The notes below the pieces were generated by a model. It did no database searches. It had not been told where the DNA came from and worked only from the letters and a program-made list of their open reading frames with translations. Source: Agapanthus africanus (lineage: Eukaryota > Streptophyta > Magnoliopsida > Asparagales > Amaryllidaceae). Taken from it: 64,000 nt of DNA. The stretch is from assembly GCA_030015575.1 (NCBI GenBank), contig JASDDO010000006.1, forward strand, positions 204,047,632 to 204,111,631, read 5' to 3'. Position numbers and translations under genes: made by a program. Positions 28,006 to 40,872 of the stretch are shown one piece after another (the first letter of the stretch is position 1; every line of letters starts with the position of its first letter).

Positions 28006-28834
28006 CGTCAGTCCCCCAATAGCGGTACAAGTCGTGCCGGAGCGAAGCCCAAAACACCCTGAGATAACACTGGAAACCTACCAGTATATCTCGTTTGCCC
28101 TGGCCAGGGACTACTCGTGTAATGGCTCTCCTAGACACAGCGCGATGTCAACCCCCAATACCGGGAGAGACGAATCCTGTCTAACCGTCACTGCCTCCAA
28201 GTGCTTCGGGACTGCACCCAACCACCACCTGTTTGCACGACTCCTTTGAGCCGTGGTAGGGTAGTGATCAAAGTGCAGTGGGAACACACTCGAGGCGAAG
28301 TGCCAGTGTCAAGTCAGCGGACTAAGCTGTACTCATGTCACCTGGGAACTGATGACTGACGATAGGTATAATACCAACCTGTCAGTTCCCGACGAGTCCT
28401 GTCCAGTGTACTCGTAACCCAACGAGCACCCGTATACTATCTCCAGTACGACGTACTGATGGCTGTGGGACAGACCATCTCCCACACTGGGATGAGAAGC
28501 GCATACGCTAGTCTACTCCGGAGTATCGATGCCCTGTCTCGATAGTCCTGCGACTAGGGACCTGTATAAGGATGTGCTTATAGATTACCCAGCCCCCACT
28601 AGTGTGACTGCCATCACAACGCTGGTAATCAAGCAAAGATCCTAAGGGCTCCACTAATGCGTATAAGTGATATAGTAAAATAAACACAAGTACACATTGA
28701 AGTAGAGACAAACCAAGTAGCATACTACTATTTTGAGCAAGATTGTATATACAAGGTGAATATCCCAAGCATCCATTAAGTAATATACAAACTAGTATGA
28801 TACAGTAATGGCCTCTAGGGCATATACACTAACA
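28006..28834 (-). mobile_element. Copia LTR L, U3 part, third joint
   Basis: Copy of 7927-8755; the last array joint in the window lies at 28005/28006. Confidence 0.9.
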
Positions 28835-30313
28835 TACCATGCTATATTACTTGTTCGCACATATACCATGCTATATTATTTGTTAGCACATATACCTTGC
28901 TATTGTTATATGATCAGTTGTTATTGCATATATATCAGTGGTATGGGACGCTGTGTATATATGTATTATGGATTTGGATATTACAGTTTTTATAGCATAT
29001 ATATCGGTGGTATGGGACGCTGTATATATATGTATTTGGATTGGATTTATATGATTTGTATTGCATATATATCGGTGGTATGGGACGCTGTATATATATG
29101 TATTCTAGATTTGGATTCTTGGGATCCGCGAGATACATTATACGGACTTATGCATTTGAGATGCGATATGGGAAATTAAGGTGTCGATGTTGGGCACTTA
29201 ATTTCCGAGAGATATATGGGGTTTGACAGACCGATACGTGGAAACGCAAGTATCGAGGTGGGATACTTGGTTTCGAGGAACGTATGAATATCAGAAAGAC
29301 CGATACGTGAGAACGCAAGTATCGAGGTAGGATACTTGGTTTTCGAGGAACGTATGGATATCAGTATTTATGTGTCGATGTTTGACACTCAGGTTTCATG
29401 AGACGTACAGGATATGAGGGGCCGATCTGAGGGCCGATCTGAGTATTTTGGGATTTGGGTGTTGTTGAGATACACCGTGTTTTTCATGCTGATGATATGC
29501 GCATGAGATTATTTACTTTCCGCACTCAGTATTATATTGATATGAATATCATGATAGTTGTATATTCATATTGTCATACTCATGCTATCAGTTCACATGT
29601 TATTGATCATTGCTGTTAGTGCATACTTGCGATTACTGTATGATGTTAATTACTATTCACGAGTTGGCAACTCACCCCCGTTGTGCCACAGTTTTTGCAG
29701 GACTTACCCTCTGAGTAGTCGCGGCGGGGCAGCTTATCATCACTACTTTTGTGGATACCGCTACCTTGGGCAGTGAGGCCGTTGCATTATAGGTGGGTTT
29801 GCGGTTATCCGTTGTATATTGTATATCATTTGTTGGATCTAGTATTCTCCATCTACCCTTGTTGTATATGACTTAGAGACGACTTGTGAGAGATCAGTGT
29901 TGTATATTGGTTTTGGGAACCGTGCTCGTAGAAGCAGGTTATTTTGGAGATGTTTACTTCTTATATAGTCGTTCTCTTTGATATTTCTTCGCTTTGGCGT
30001 CGTATACTTGTTGTAGTGATTGTCTCCGCCGGTGGGCGTGATTTTTCTCCCACTTGGGATGTTTATATATTATATGTGTTGTACCCGTTTACGGGGCTAG
30101 TTTTACAAAGGAGGTGCTGCCGAAATTTTTATGAAAGAAAACTAGAGTTAGAGATTTTAAATGGCGACTCCTAAAACTTTTAAATTATGTTTCTCCGTTG
30201 ATCCAGTTTTGGGTGGTTTAGATTTCTGGGTTTTCGGCTTACTTAAGTTACGTACGCCTTTAGACGTTACGTAGTTTAAGTGCCAGTTACGGGCCGAATT
30301 TCGGGTCGTGACA
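28835..30313 (+). mobile_element. Ty3/gypsy LTR K fragment, third full copy
   Basis: Copy of 8756-10222 ending GTGACA at 30313. It carries a private duplication of GGGCCGATCTGA at 29418-29443 and the ~68-bp repeats at 28926-29124. Confidence 0.65.
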
Positions 30314-30957
30314 AGCTTTGACCATATGACCATTTTGTCTCATGCTTAACCCTAACCATTCCAATCAACCACGATTCATTCTCTACACATAACCATGGTT
30401 TGAATATGATAAGTATTGATTTTCTTTTCCTTTTTTAATTAACACTTATCATATTCTTTCTTGCTTCTTCTTCTTCTTCACTTGAAGAAAGCTTGCTTCA
30501 ACAATGGCAACTTGAGCAAATGAGTGAGAAATCCAAATCTAAAGAGAACCCACTTCCTATTTCTTCATCCTCTACCTCTTGCCAAGTAGTAGAGTGTGTT
30601 TTCTTCACAAGTTTCATGACTTGGTGAAGTGGGAGCTTGATCTTGCGATGCCTCGACGTAGATCATCTTCGGCACGTCGTCGATGACCTAACCCGCTTTT
30701 TCTCCGATGAAGCCGACGCTAGAGCACGGGATTTGATATGGAAAGCGAGGAGACTTCATTGCGGAGCTATGGAGGTGGAGAAACGGATCTACAAAGGTTG
30801 TATGTTCGTTTACTTTTAGTTAAAGTAGTTAACTAGTTGCTTTGTCGCCTAAAATTCTAGCCAACGATCTTGTTAGGGTTTCTCGGCACCGCAATTTTTG
30901 TAAATTGGCATGGTTGATGCCTTGTGAGACCTCTTGAGAGTGCCTAGGAACCCTACA
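30314..30957 (+). mobile_element. Copia LTR J tail, fourth unit
   Basis: Copy of 182-825, ending CCTACA at 30957. Confidence 0.85.
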
Positions 30958-32807
30958 CTATGTATTGTATCTATCACAAAACATCACATGATCACATCAC
31001 AAATATCGCAGCAGAAGAAACATATGAAATATTAGATATACTAGGACGTCCGTGTTTTCAATACGAGTCAGTATAAAACACGGATTCCACGGTCACGATG
31101 AATAGCCAAACCAACACCCCTAGACCCCTACGAGAGTGGCAAGCAACCCTACCAATTCTAGAGTTAGGAGACCCGGACTCGACTCCTCGAGTTGGTCTCC
31201 CACTGGACTCCAGAACCCGGTTACTTGTGCCCTCCTCCTTGGGTCTATCCTAGTACGGAAAAGTAAATGATATACATCAACGGTGACAACTTCCGCAACC
31301 TGGAAGTGCCCCAATAAAAGAATATTACATACAATTTTTTTTACATGAATGAAAATGAAAAACACTCATCTCACATAAAAACCCCCGGCTATTCAAACAC
31401 GACAATCCAATATAACATATCCAGCAACACATAACATCACATGTCATCAACGTAAGTAAACATGCGTATCCCAATTGTCGTTGACATATAGCAACGAAAC
31501 CGGCGATATCACATATTACACTTGCGGTCACAGAAAAGAAAGTGTGAAACTACAACAGTTGGAATCCGCAACCTCCTTAGACATCGCATGCCTAAACCAA
31601 TGAATTCCTTAGACATCACATGCCTAACGATTATAAACCCCGCATTTTAGTCTCATTATTGAAAACACTTTTCAATATCAGGTCGGGCAATTCAACAAGA
31701 TTCCCGACATCCTGATCGAATGCTCGTCGCAAACTTTAGTAGGCGGCCGCACCCCCGATACCGTCGACGAAGTGCACCAAGGCGGAACACCGCTACCGCG
31801 AGCACCCGAACGGATGCTTTCGGCGACGGGGTTCTCCTACAGTCACTTGGTCGGGGCTATGGGGTGTAGCTATCTATTAAGTTTATTCGGCGAGTATCCG
31901 CGTACACTATGTGATTGCGACGGACTTTTGATCATATCAAAATTCCGTGGCAACCGATCAAGTGAGACTAAACTGCTATGTTTATAACATTCATATTAGT
32001 AATCTCATAACTATTTATGAATTCCAATTATTGTATCACATTACGGACAAGATAGAAAATGTTAAACTTTTCGATCGAACAATCGAACACCCAAGTTTTC
32101 CCGATACAGCTCAACACATGAAATAAGTCTAAAAACATTCAGTTCGTGCCTCAGTACCAACGGTCCAGCCGTAGAAGGGTCAAGCCAACGCCTCACATGT
32201 GGCACGCCGTACTGCCCCAAACCCGAAGGTTCAAAAGGAAGTTCAAGACGATCACATAATCGAGTTAATGTTTGTTGTCTTCTAGAGGGTCCATTGAGTT
32301 ACTTGCACTACTTAGAACGTCTTCAAACCACGGAAAAATCCAACACATGGAAATTTCCCGACAGGGGAAAAAGTGGGTATTTATATCCGGTCGAACTTTT
32401 TAACATATTCAAAAATTATCCGGAAAACACATAGACAAAATTAGACAATCCGATCGAATAATCGAATCCCCAAAACAACCCCAGAAAACTCAACAGTGGA
32501 GTGTATTTTAAAAATTCCCAGAAAATACAGCACAAAAAATTAGGAATTACTATGCAAATTACAAAAGCTGATGTGACTACTTGGCCGCGGAACCGCCGCA
32601 CGAGCCATGCTCGTGCCGCGGTTCCGCCGCACTTTGGAGGAATCATGAGCACGTGCTCCACAGTAATTCTTCAAATTCCCTGCTGAATTTTTTGGCAATT
32701 TTTAATTCACAAAAATCCAAATTTTCAGAAAATTTCCAGAGAGCATTTTGGATTAGGGTCGTTCGGATTTCAAACGTCGTCTACACTTCACCTAAGGCTC
32801 TAGCTAG
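30958..32807 (-). mobile_element. Element A leader, fourth unit
   Basis: Copy of 826-2675 with the hairpin at 32583-32632. Confidence 0.8.
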
Positions 32808-32819
32808 GCTCTGATACCA
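32808..32819 (-). promoter_or_regulatory. Primer-binding site of element A, fourth unit
   Basis: Minus strand TGGTATCAGAGC, one base from the LTR terminus at 32821. Confidence 0.93.
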
Positions 32820-32820
32820 C

Positions 32821-34232
32821 TGTAGGGTTCCTAGGCATTCAAAGGAGGTCTCACAAGGCATCAACCATACCAATTTCAAATTTTACAAGTGCCGAGAAAC
32901 CCTAATACGGATCGTTGACTAGAGATTAGGCGAAACTTGCAACTAGTTAACTGCTTAACTAAGAGTTAACGAAAATACAACCTTTGTAGATCCGGTCCTC
33001 CACCTCCATAGCTCCGTGATGATATCTCCTCGCTGCGATCCTCGGATCCCGGGCTCTAGCGTCGGCTTCATCGGAGAAATGGGCGGGCTAGGTCATCGAC
33101 TTCGATGCCGAAGATGATCTACGTCGAGGCAACACAAGATCAAGCTACAACTTCACCAAGTCAAGAAACTTGTGAAGAAAACACCCTATACTACTTGGCA
33201 AGTGGTAGAGGATGAAGAAATAGGAAGTGGGTTCACTTTAGAATTGGATTTCTCACTCATTTCATCAAGTCACCATTGATGGTTGCAAGCTTTTCTTCTT
33301 GATGAAGAAGAAGAAGAAGAGAAAGAATATGATAAGTGATTTTCAAAATAGAAAATAAATGAATACTTATCATATTGCCACCATAGTTAGGTGTAGAGAA
33401 TAAACCATGGTTAGTTTGAATGGTTAGGGTTAAACGTGAAGACAAAATGGTCACTTAGTCAAAGCTTCATGAAGCTTCAACAAGAAAACAAATCAAGCCA
33501 CCATTTTTCCTTTTGCCAAAATGAATAATAAATAAATAAATAGATAAGTAAATAAAATCAAAACCCTAACCATTACATAACCATGGTTTAATCTTAACAT
33601 ACACCCTAACTATCATGTATCATCAAACATGATACAATCAAATGTACAAAAGTATATCACATATACAATGTGCACATCAAGTGAGAAAATCCATTTAAAG
33701 TGAACCAATACTAGTTAATGTAAAGTAATATATCAAATATATAATTATGCATTAAATCATTAAATCAACACTTGATTTAACGATCCGGTCATATCTCATA
33801 TAACCGACTAATATCCAATGTATCGGCTTATCGAATCAATCCTTGAATCGATAACTAGGTTATATCGCATTCTACCAATTGATACATTCATCGCGAGAAT
33901 GGAATACGGTATCACATACACGCATTATTCTCGGTCCCGCACATATCTCATATGCGCTCCTATTTCGTTTCGCTTGAGCCAGGAAACCTCTGTGTAGGAC
34001 TCTAAAGACTCGTCAATACGCCGGCAGCAGGTGATGATCATATCAAACACCCACAAGCCGCAAGCGGTCTGCTAAACGTAACGGCCACCCGGGTATTGAG
34101 CGATCAGAAGATCGACGAGCAAGCCCGCTCACACTCCTATGAATCCAACCAGTAACACTTACCGTACAGTCCGGTCTCGTCGTCTGATATGTCGCATATC
34201 TTGCCTAGGGGTGGTAAACGTCAGACCCCAAT
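32821..34232 (-). mobile_element. Element A 5' LTR R/U5 part, fourth unit
   Basis: Copy of 2689-4100. Here the other half of the same LTR survives at 40868-41666, on the far side of element B, so the whole A 5' LTR can be read as one LTR split by B. Confidence 0.9.
34228..34232. repeat. Left target-site duplication of element B (CCAAT)
   Basis: CCAAT directly before the B LTR terminus at 34233, matching CCAAT at 40868-40872 after the other end of B. Confidence 0.85.
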
Positions 34233-36400
34233 TGTAGGGTTGCTAGGCACGCGCACAAGGATCTACGAGGCATCAACCATGCCCGATTTAAAATTTAGCC
34301 GTGCCGAACAACCCGAATACGGAACTTTAAACTAGAGATTAGGCGAAAACAAGCATGCTAAACATTTTAACACTAAGTGAGAGGGATTACAACCTTTGTA
34401 GATCCAGTCCTTCACTTCATATGCTCCGTGTTGTGGTCCCTTCGCTGCGATCATCGGGATCCGGACTCTCGAGAGGTTCCACGAAGAGAAAGACGCAACC
34501 TTTGCTTCCGATCTTCGATACTAAGATGATCTACCTTGAAGTTTCTTTAACACAAGCTAACACTCATGAAATGATGTGAACACCCTCATCTAAATGGCAA
34601 GGGAAGATGAGGATGATGAAGTAGGATTTTTTCTCTCTTTATTTATCTTTTTCTCATATTTATTCATCACCTTTTGAAAAACAAGTAAACTTTTTCATGG
34701 AAGAATGAAGGAGGAAGAAGATGAATAATGTTAGTATCATTTTGTGATGAATAAAAAAAGAAATGATATGAAGAATAATGCAACCATGGTTGACTTAACC
34801 ATTGTAGAGAATTGACTAGGGTTAGGGTTTGGGTTGGGTTAAAGAATGAGTCACTTACAAATATCTTTTCCAAAACAAAAAGAAAACCTTCTAGAAACAT
34901 CTAGAAAGTTTAACCCTAATCCAAACCCTAATCATGTTTAAACTCCACTAAACAAGTTGCATTAGTTATCATATCATGTTACAATATTATATATCACATA
35001 TATAATATTTATCGTAACAAAATAAAATAATACAATTAACATATATCGCATATATATCAATGTATTACCCGAGTGAGAAAAAGAATCTTTTAGTGAGCAA
35101 ATGTTAGTTAATGTAATTTAATATATCATATATATTATTATACATTAAATTATCGAATCAACACTTGATTCGACAATCCGGCTATATCGCATATAACCGA
35201 CTAATATTTATCCGTACCGATTCATCGAATCAACACTTGATCCGATGACCCGGCTGATATCAAATATCGCGAGAATATAATACGGTATCACATATCGCAT
35301 TATCCTCGGTCCCGCACATATCACATATGTGCCCCTACTCCGTTTTGCCTGAGTCAAGAAACCTCTGTGTAGGACTCTAAAGAATCGTCAATACGCCGGC
35401 AGTAGGTGATGATCATATCAAACACCCACAAGCTGCAAGCAGTCAGCTAAACGTAACAGCTACCCAGGTATTGAGCGCTCAGAAGATCAACAAGCAAGCC
35501 TGTAACTTCTCCTGTGAATCCAAACAGTAACACTCCCGTACAGTCCGGTCTCGTCGTCTGATATGTTGCATATCTCGCCTAGGGGTGGTAAACGTCAGAC
35601 CCCAGTAGCTCGATAAGTCGTGTCGATATGAGGTCTATAACAGTTCGAGAAACTACTGATAACACTTACCAGTAAATCTCAGCAACCCTGGCCAGGGATT
35701 TCCAGTTATAGCCAATCGAACACAGCACAACATCAACTCCCTATACCGGGAGAGACGAATCCTCTCCTATCGCTCATTGCCTCCATGTGATTCGGGACTG
35801 TACCCAAAAGCCACCTTTTTGCACGCCCTCTTGGACGTGGTATGATGGAAATCAAAGCACAGTGGGAACCACACAAGACTGTATGACGATCTCGGGTCAA
35901 CAGACTACTCTGTATCAGTGTCACCGGAGAACTGCCATCTGACGTATGGTATAATACCATCTGGGAGTTCTCGGAGAGTCCGTCCAGTGTACCCAGTCTC
36001 CACTGAGCACCCGTACACCATCTTTGATGTCAAACACCGATGGATATGGGATCATCCATCGCCCATCATATGGGTCAAGATGCGTATACGCTAGTCTACT
36101 CTGGTGCATCGATGCCCTGTCTCGATACACCCACGACTAGGAACAGTTATAGGATGTACTCGTCGACTACCATGGCCCCACTAGTATGATCTCATCATAG
36201 TCCCAGTAGTCGAGTACATATCCTAAGGGCTTTATCAACATGTAACATAGAGACAATCAGAGTATACGTTAAGATAAAGTACAACCAGATAGCATACTAT
36301 CATGTCGAGCAAGAAAGTCCTCCCTATATATGTCCTAGCATCCACTACAATATACATCGTATGTACAGTAATGGCCTCTAGGGCATACATATAACTAACA
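34233..36400 (-). mobile_element. Element B 3' LTR, fourth unit
   Basis: 2168 bp, beginning TGTTAGTTATATG at 36400 and ending CCCTACA at 34233 on the minus strand. The polypurine tract follows at 36401-36415. Confidence 0.93.
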
Positions 36401-39227
36401 ATCTCCCACTTGCGCTAGGGCCATCTGTTATGGTATCGCATACCCAACAATTAGCTGCGGTTGTAGTATCTCATACTCAACCATCCCTTAAGAGTCTCTA
36501 CTGGGAAAAAGGCTTTTGTGAGTGGATCCGCGCTGTTGTCCTCTGTGTCTACTCTCCTAACCTCGATCTCCCTGGAGATCAACCATCTCCATGATCAGGT
36601 GATACTGCCTAAGAATTATATCTGGATTTCTGATGGGACGGTAGTTCCTTGGCTAAAGCCACAACCCCATTTCCACACAATGGTAGGAACGAAGTTCATC
36701 TTATGAACTTAAATATATCCAGACTGCCTCTTTGGTAGCATCCTTGGTAACGATGTATCTTGCCTTTAATCATCTAGTATGTCACGGTATCTAGCTTGGA
36801 ACTCTTCCATCATACCGTCCCTCCACTGAGGGTGTAGACAATGCCTGCGACTGACATTCAGTCATCCTTATCACCCTGGAACCCTTCCAGTGATTCTCCC
36901 CAGGATCAATTGATACCATCTCACTACAACTAGTGAGTATCCTAACATCCAATTAGATCTATCTCATAGATCCAAAACCCTGGATTTAGGAGGTATCGCT
37001 TTGATCCTATACGGAGAATCCTTGTGATAAGCGGAGATTGACCGATCGTAGCATAGGAAACTCTTTCCCTATCAAGAGTATGACATCCACGTACTCTACG
37101 AGGATCACCACCATACTCTCTACTACCTTTTCGTATATACAAGGTTCATCTACCATTTTGATGAAGTCAAATTCTTTGACTACCACATCAAAACAGATGT
37201 TCCAACTCCGCGATGCCTGTTTTATCATATAAAACATCTTGCACACGTTTCCGCTGCTCCCACTGTCTACGAAGCCCTCTGGCTGTGTACTTATAGATGC
37301 TCTTTTCTAAAACATCATTTAGAAAAGCAGTCATGACACCCAACCACCAGATATCGTAGTCATGGTATGTAGCCGTGGCAAGTAAGATCTGGATGGACTT
37401 AAGCATAAATCCTTAGAAAAGGTTTCAACATAATCCATACCTGGTCTTATGATGCAAACCTTTAACAAGTCTAGCTTTGAAAGTCTCAACTTTTCAATGT
37501 ACACCAAGCAATCTTCTCAAGATATACTTGCTCCTGATGGGGATTTAACCCTTCAGATAAAGCAACCAAAGTCCATACTTTGTCGGTGTATAAGGATTCC
37601 ATCTTAGATCGATAAGCATCCAGCCATTCTTACAGAGTCTCACTCCTGATGGCCAGCTCGAAACTAGTTGGGCCATCATCTCATGATGCAATCCTCGCTC
37701 CCACTGTCATAGAGAAACCGAAGTATCTCTCAGGTGGGTGAGGAACCCTACTAGATCGGCGGAGAGGCTGAGGTTCGTTGGAAACTATTGAATCCTTTAG
37801 TTCTACCAAATCATCAGCTGTAGTTTGTATAGCTGGAACATTTCCAGTTCTACATAACAGACCATGCCTCGAGCTTGTCCGGATTTTGCTTTTAGACATA
37901 GGCCGGACAACCCCAAATCTTAACAAACTTAAGATATGGGCTCTTCCCATTCATATCACATATGAAGTGGTAGACAACTGATTTGATTTGAACCCTATTC
38001 AACAGGTATGCAGCTTCTCAAGTGCATAACTCCCAAAAGGAAATAGGAAACTCAGTAGTACTCATCATAGAGCACACCATATCACATAGGGTGTTATTGC
38101 TCCGCCCCGATATACCATCGTGCTATGGTGTATAGGAGGAGTAATGCTGAGAGAGAATCTCATTCTCCTTTAGAATAGTCCAAGAATTCCGTGCTCAAGT
38201 ATTCTCCTCCTTGATCTCATCAAAGGACATAATACTTTTACCCGTATTTTGGTTCTCTACTTCTGATTTATATTCTGTGAATATCTCAAAAGGTTCGGAC
38301 TTGTGTTTCAGCAGGAACATATGTCTGAATCTTAAGAGATCATCAGAGAATGTAATGAAGTACAAAGAACCAGTCTTGGCTTGTGTAGACAGGAGACTTT
38401 CATACATCAGCATGTATCAATCCCAAGAGTTCGCTAACTCTTTCTCTGTTTCCAATAAACAGAGCTATGGTCATCTTATCTTTGTGACATGACCGGAAAG
38501 TTTCACAAGATGTAAATTCAAACTAATTTAAATATGCATCTATATGTAACTTAGCTAGTCGGGTCGCATTGATATGACCTAGTCTACAATACCTCAAGAA
38601 GGATTCGTTCATTTCTGAACTCTTCCTCTTGTTTGTGTTCCGTATACTAAGAACTGTAGTTTGATTTAGAACGTCAATGCTTTTAGATAACGTGCCTGAA
38701 CCGATGAACTTTTGATATAGGAAATGTTCAAAACATTATCCAACAATACAAAATTATATCACTTCTTTACTAATAAAGAAACTTATATGATTTTGTATAT
38801 CAGGTTCGGTATCTAATAACATTCGTTCAGAATCAATGTATTCAGGTAATACAGGGTGATAGTGACCAACAGACTTGGCTGCAACACTTGCAGCGTTTTC
38901 TGTCTCATGAAACTTATCACCCGTTCTCAGTTCTCTACCTATCCATAGCCCATGTAACAGATTACATATGCGGGATCCTGATCCGGTATCTCATACCCAG
39001 GACGTAAAGGATACTGAGAAACAGTTCTCTGTAATGAACACACCCGAAGATGATGCATCAGCATGCACTTTCTTCGTTTGGGCGGCACGGGAAATCTGGT
39101 ATTCCTCAATTTCCTGCTCTGTCTTATAACAATTATAAGTTGGAGCGGGACCAACGTTCCCCAGCTCAGTATAACAAGCGGGTTCGGTCAATATATCCGT
39201 TTTATTATCTTGATTAAGGCGTGATAT
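36401..39227 (-). pseudogene. Element B gag-pol pseudogene (gag internally deleted, RT catalytic residues lost)
   Basis: Read on the minus strand from 39227. Gag starts with SRLNQDN, its initiator ATG changed to ATA (39225-39227). About 200 residues of capsid and the zinc knuckle are absent compared with element D. A tail resembling the post-knuckle region and a WV-stop-DTGSGS protease motif follow, the stop lying at 38991-38993. Next come the pre-integrase domain with CRLGHIN (about 38560-38620), integrase (38195-38413) with DDLLRF, the RRSSRVPHPP linker (about 37690-37780), RT with LGVMTAFLN (Gly codon 37338-37340) and YVDV (37082-37093), then ADPLTKAF at the RNase H end. Several stops and shifts break the frame. 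This is a dead gag-pol of the plant Ty1/copia type. Confidence 0.9.
38059..38700 (-). pseudogene. Element B integrase and pre-integrase region (single copy, outside the array)
   Basis: Starts exactly where the tandem units stop. The minus strand gives YESLLSTQAKTGSLYFITF and DDLLRFRHMFLLKHKSE, matching the integrase core start in copia, and upstream the pre-integrase motif CRLGHIN with a CX2C pair further on. The homologous stretch in element G (43867-44510) runs through this point without a break, which confirms that 38058/38059 is native sequence and 7926/7927 is the novel joint. Confidence 0.88.
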
Positions 39228-40729
39228 GGTCGCTACCTGGAGAGAGAGAGAAGAAAACACTCAGCGTATGCTCTTGCAAGATTAGATTGGTTATCTAATA
39301 TATCTAATCAGGATGTCTCCCACTGTTTTAATCAAATCTTCCTTCAAACCATAAAAGGAAAGACTAGCCGGGATTAATTACACGCTACAAGTTCGCCAAT
39401 CTTTCAGCCAGGCCAGTGTCGGTACTTTGAGGGAGGTCTCCCGTGCTTTCGCACGAACCTAATTAAGGTAAACCTCGTTTTCCTAGAGGCGTAACCCCGT
39501 TAACACCTTTCTAGACACCTACTTGATCGGCTAATTGTAATGTGTAAGACTCACCCAGGAGTAACTCTTACTCGCAGCGGGTATCGGGATCCAACTATCT
39601 CATAGAAGGTATGCAATCTCATTGCAAATTTCAACACTTGAAATTCCCAATAATATTTTACCCCTAGCGTGCTATGACCTTGACGCATGCCAAACAACCC
39701 ATAGTCCGCTAGTCAAGTTCAACCCGTACATTTCTTGATTGAATTAAACCCACCCGCACGACCCTTGACGCATGCCAAACAACGCCGTACGAATACCCTA
39801 ATCCAATCGCATCGTATGCTAGCAGATAAGAACTAGTTAGCTACCGTACACTACGCCTTGACGCATGCCAAACTACCGCAGCACGAATACTAACTAGTAC
39901 TTATCTGAAATGACGGAGGGCTACGACAGGTTTTTAAGAAAACCCTTTGCATAATGAACTTGATATCGTTGTAGAATCGAGTGATTTTAAATGGAATGTT
40001 TTTGAGGCTTTTCTAGTTTTGCTAAAGGGGTCACTCCCGGTGAAGGGATCGTCGGCCCTTTCCTCATCGAATAAGGTGCAGGATATTTCACAAATACCAC
40101 TATGCAAAGCAAGAACTATAGAAGCAATCAAAAGACAAACCGAGTTTGTAGCATCTGTCAGTTATCGCTAAAGGAGTCACTCCCGGTGAAGGGATCTCGG
40201 TCCTTTCCTTATCGAATAAGGTGCTGGATGTTCTACAAGGAACACCGCTATGCAAAGCAAGAACTGTAGCTACCAGTTTTTATTAAACAAGTTTCTACAA
40301 CATCTTATGTTTCTTTTATTTCATTAATCTCATTAATGAAGTCCCATTTTATTATGCTTCACAAGCATCTCTTTTGAAACGAAATCTGCAATATAACATA
40401 TATCTCATATATATAATATAAACATTCATCACAGGCAGTAATATGATCTCATCACAGAACATTGCAGCAGAAGAACATATATGAAATATTGGATATACTA
40501 GGACGTCCGTGTTTTCAATACGAGCCAGTATAAAACACGGATTCCACGGTCGCGATGAATAGCCAAACCCACATCCCTAGACCCCTACGAGAGCGGCAAG
40601 TAACACTGCCAATTCTAGGGTTAGGAGACCCGGTCTCGACTCCTCGAGATGGTCTCCCACTGGATCCTAGAACCCGGTTACTTGTGCTCCCCGCCTTGGG
40701 GCACTTCCAGGTAGCGGAAGATGTCGAAA
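39228..40729 (-). mobile_element. Element B leader with conserved repeat motifs
   Basis: Untranslated leader upstream of gag on the minus strand. A pyrimidine tract ending CCAG lies just before gag (39237-39258). A motif reading GTTTGGCATGCGTCAAGG on the minus strand occurs three times (39678, 39763 and 39856), spaced 85 and 93 nt. A two-copy ~146-bp repeat containing TCACTCCCGGTGAAGGGATC lies at about 40021 and 40167. A further block at about 40555-40710 matches the leaders of A and D. No host gene is visible. Confidence 0.8.
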
Positions 40730-40867
40730 AGATATTTGTAAGTGACTCATTCTTTAACCCAACCCAAACCCTAACCCTAGTCAATTCTCTACAATGGTTA
40801 AGTCAACCATGGTTGCATTATTCTTCATATCATTTCTTTTTCTATTCATCACAAAAGGATACTAACA
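40730..40867 (+). mobile_element. Inverted B-type LTR fragment forming the 5' end of element B
   Basis: 138 bp matching, in reverse complement, the interior of the B LTR at about 4606-4740. Its outer end reads TGTTAGTATC on the minus strand, sharing the first seven bases with the true LTR terminus TGTTAGTTAT. The CCAAT target duplication follows directly. Confidence 0.85.
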
Positions 40868-40872
40868 CCAAT
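40868..40872. repeat. Right target-site duplication of element B (CCAAT)
   Basis: Matches 34228-34232. The A LTR sequence continues from it (CCAATAGCTCGATAAG). Confidence 0.85.

Larger units (their letters stand above)
1..38058. repeat. Tandem array of a ~10.04-kb composite unit (three full copies plus a 7.9-kb partial)
   Basis: The same sequence order recurs at 1, 10042, 20080 and 30133, giving periods of 10041, 10038 and 10053 bp. The true unit edges are set by the only non-native joint, where element B integrase-side sequence abuts an LTR U3 (7926/7927, 17954/17955, 28005/28006). The last copy instead runs on at 38058 into normal copia integrase, so 38058 is the right end of the array. 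Copies differ by scattered substitutions and 1-14-bp indels, probably under 1% by eye. No rRNA or gene sequence lies in the unit; it is built from fragments of five LTR retrotransposons. The array leaves the window on the left, so the copy number is unknown. Confidence 0.95.
34233..40867 (-). mobile_element. Copia element B, most complete copy, with an aberrant 5' end
   Basis: A 6635-bp insertion in the 5' LTR of element A. Reading the minus strand from 40867: a 138-bp inverted LTR fragment in place of a 5' LTR, then leader, a shrunken gag, protease remnant, integrase, RT, RNase H end, polypurine tract and a complete 3' LTR ending at 34233. Both ends are flanked by CCAAT, and the host A LTR is continuous across the insertion, so it behaves as a single integration event. 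No primer-binding site is left. Confidence 0.85.

Noticed and set aside
1..38058. rDNA or a host gene cluster as the tandem unit
   Set aside because: No rRNA-like or host coding sequence; every part of the unit matches an LTR retrotransposon fragment.
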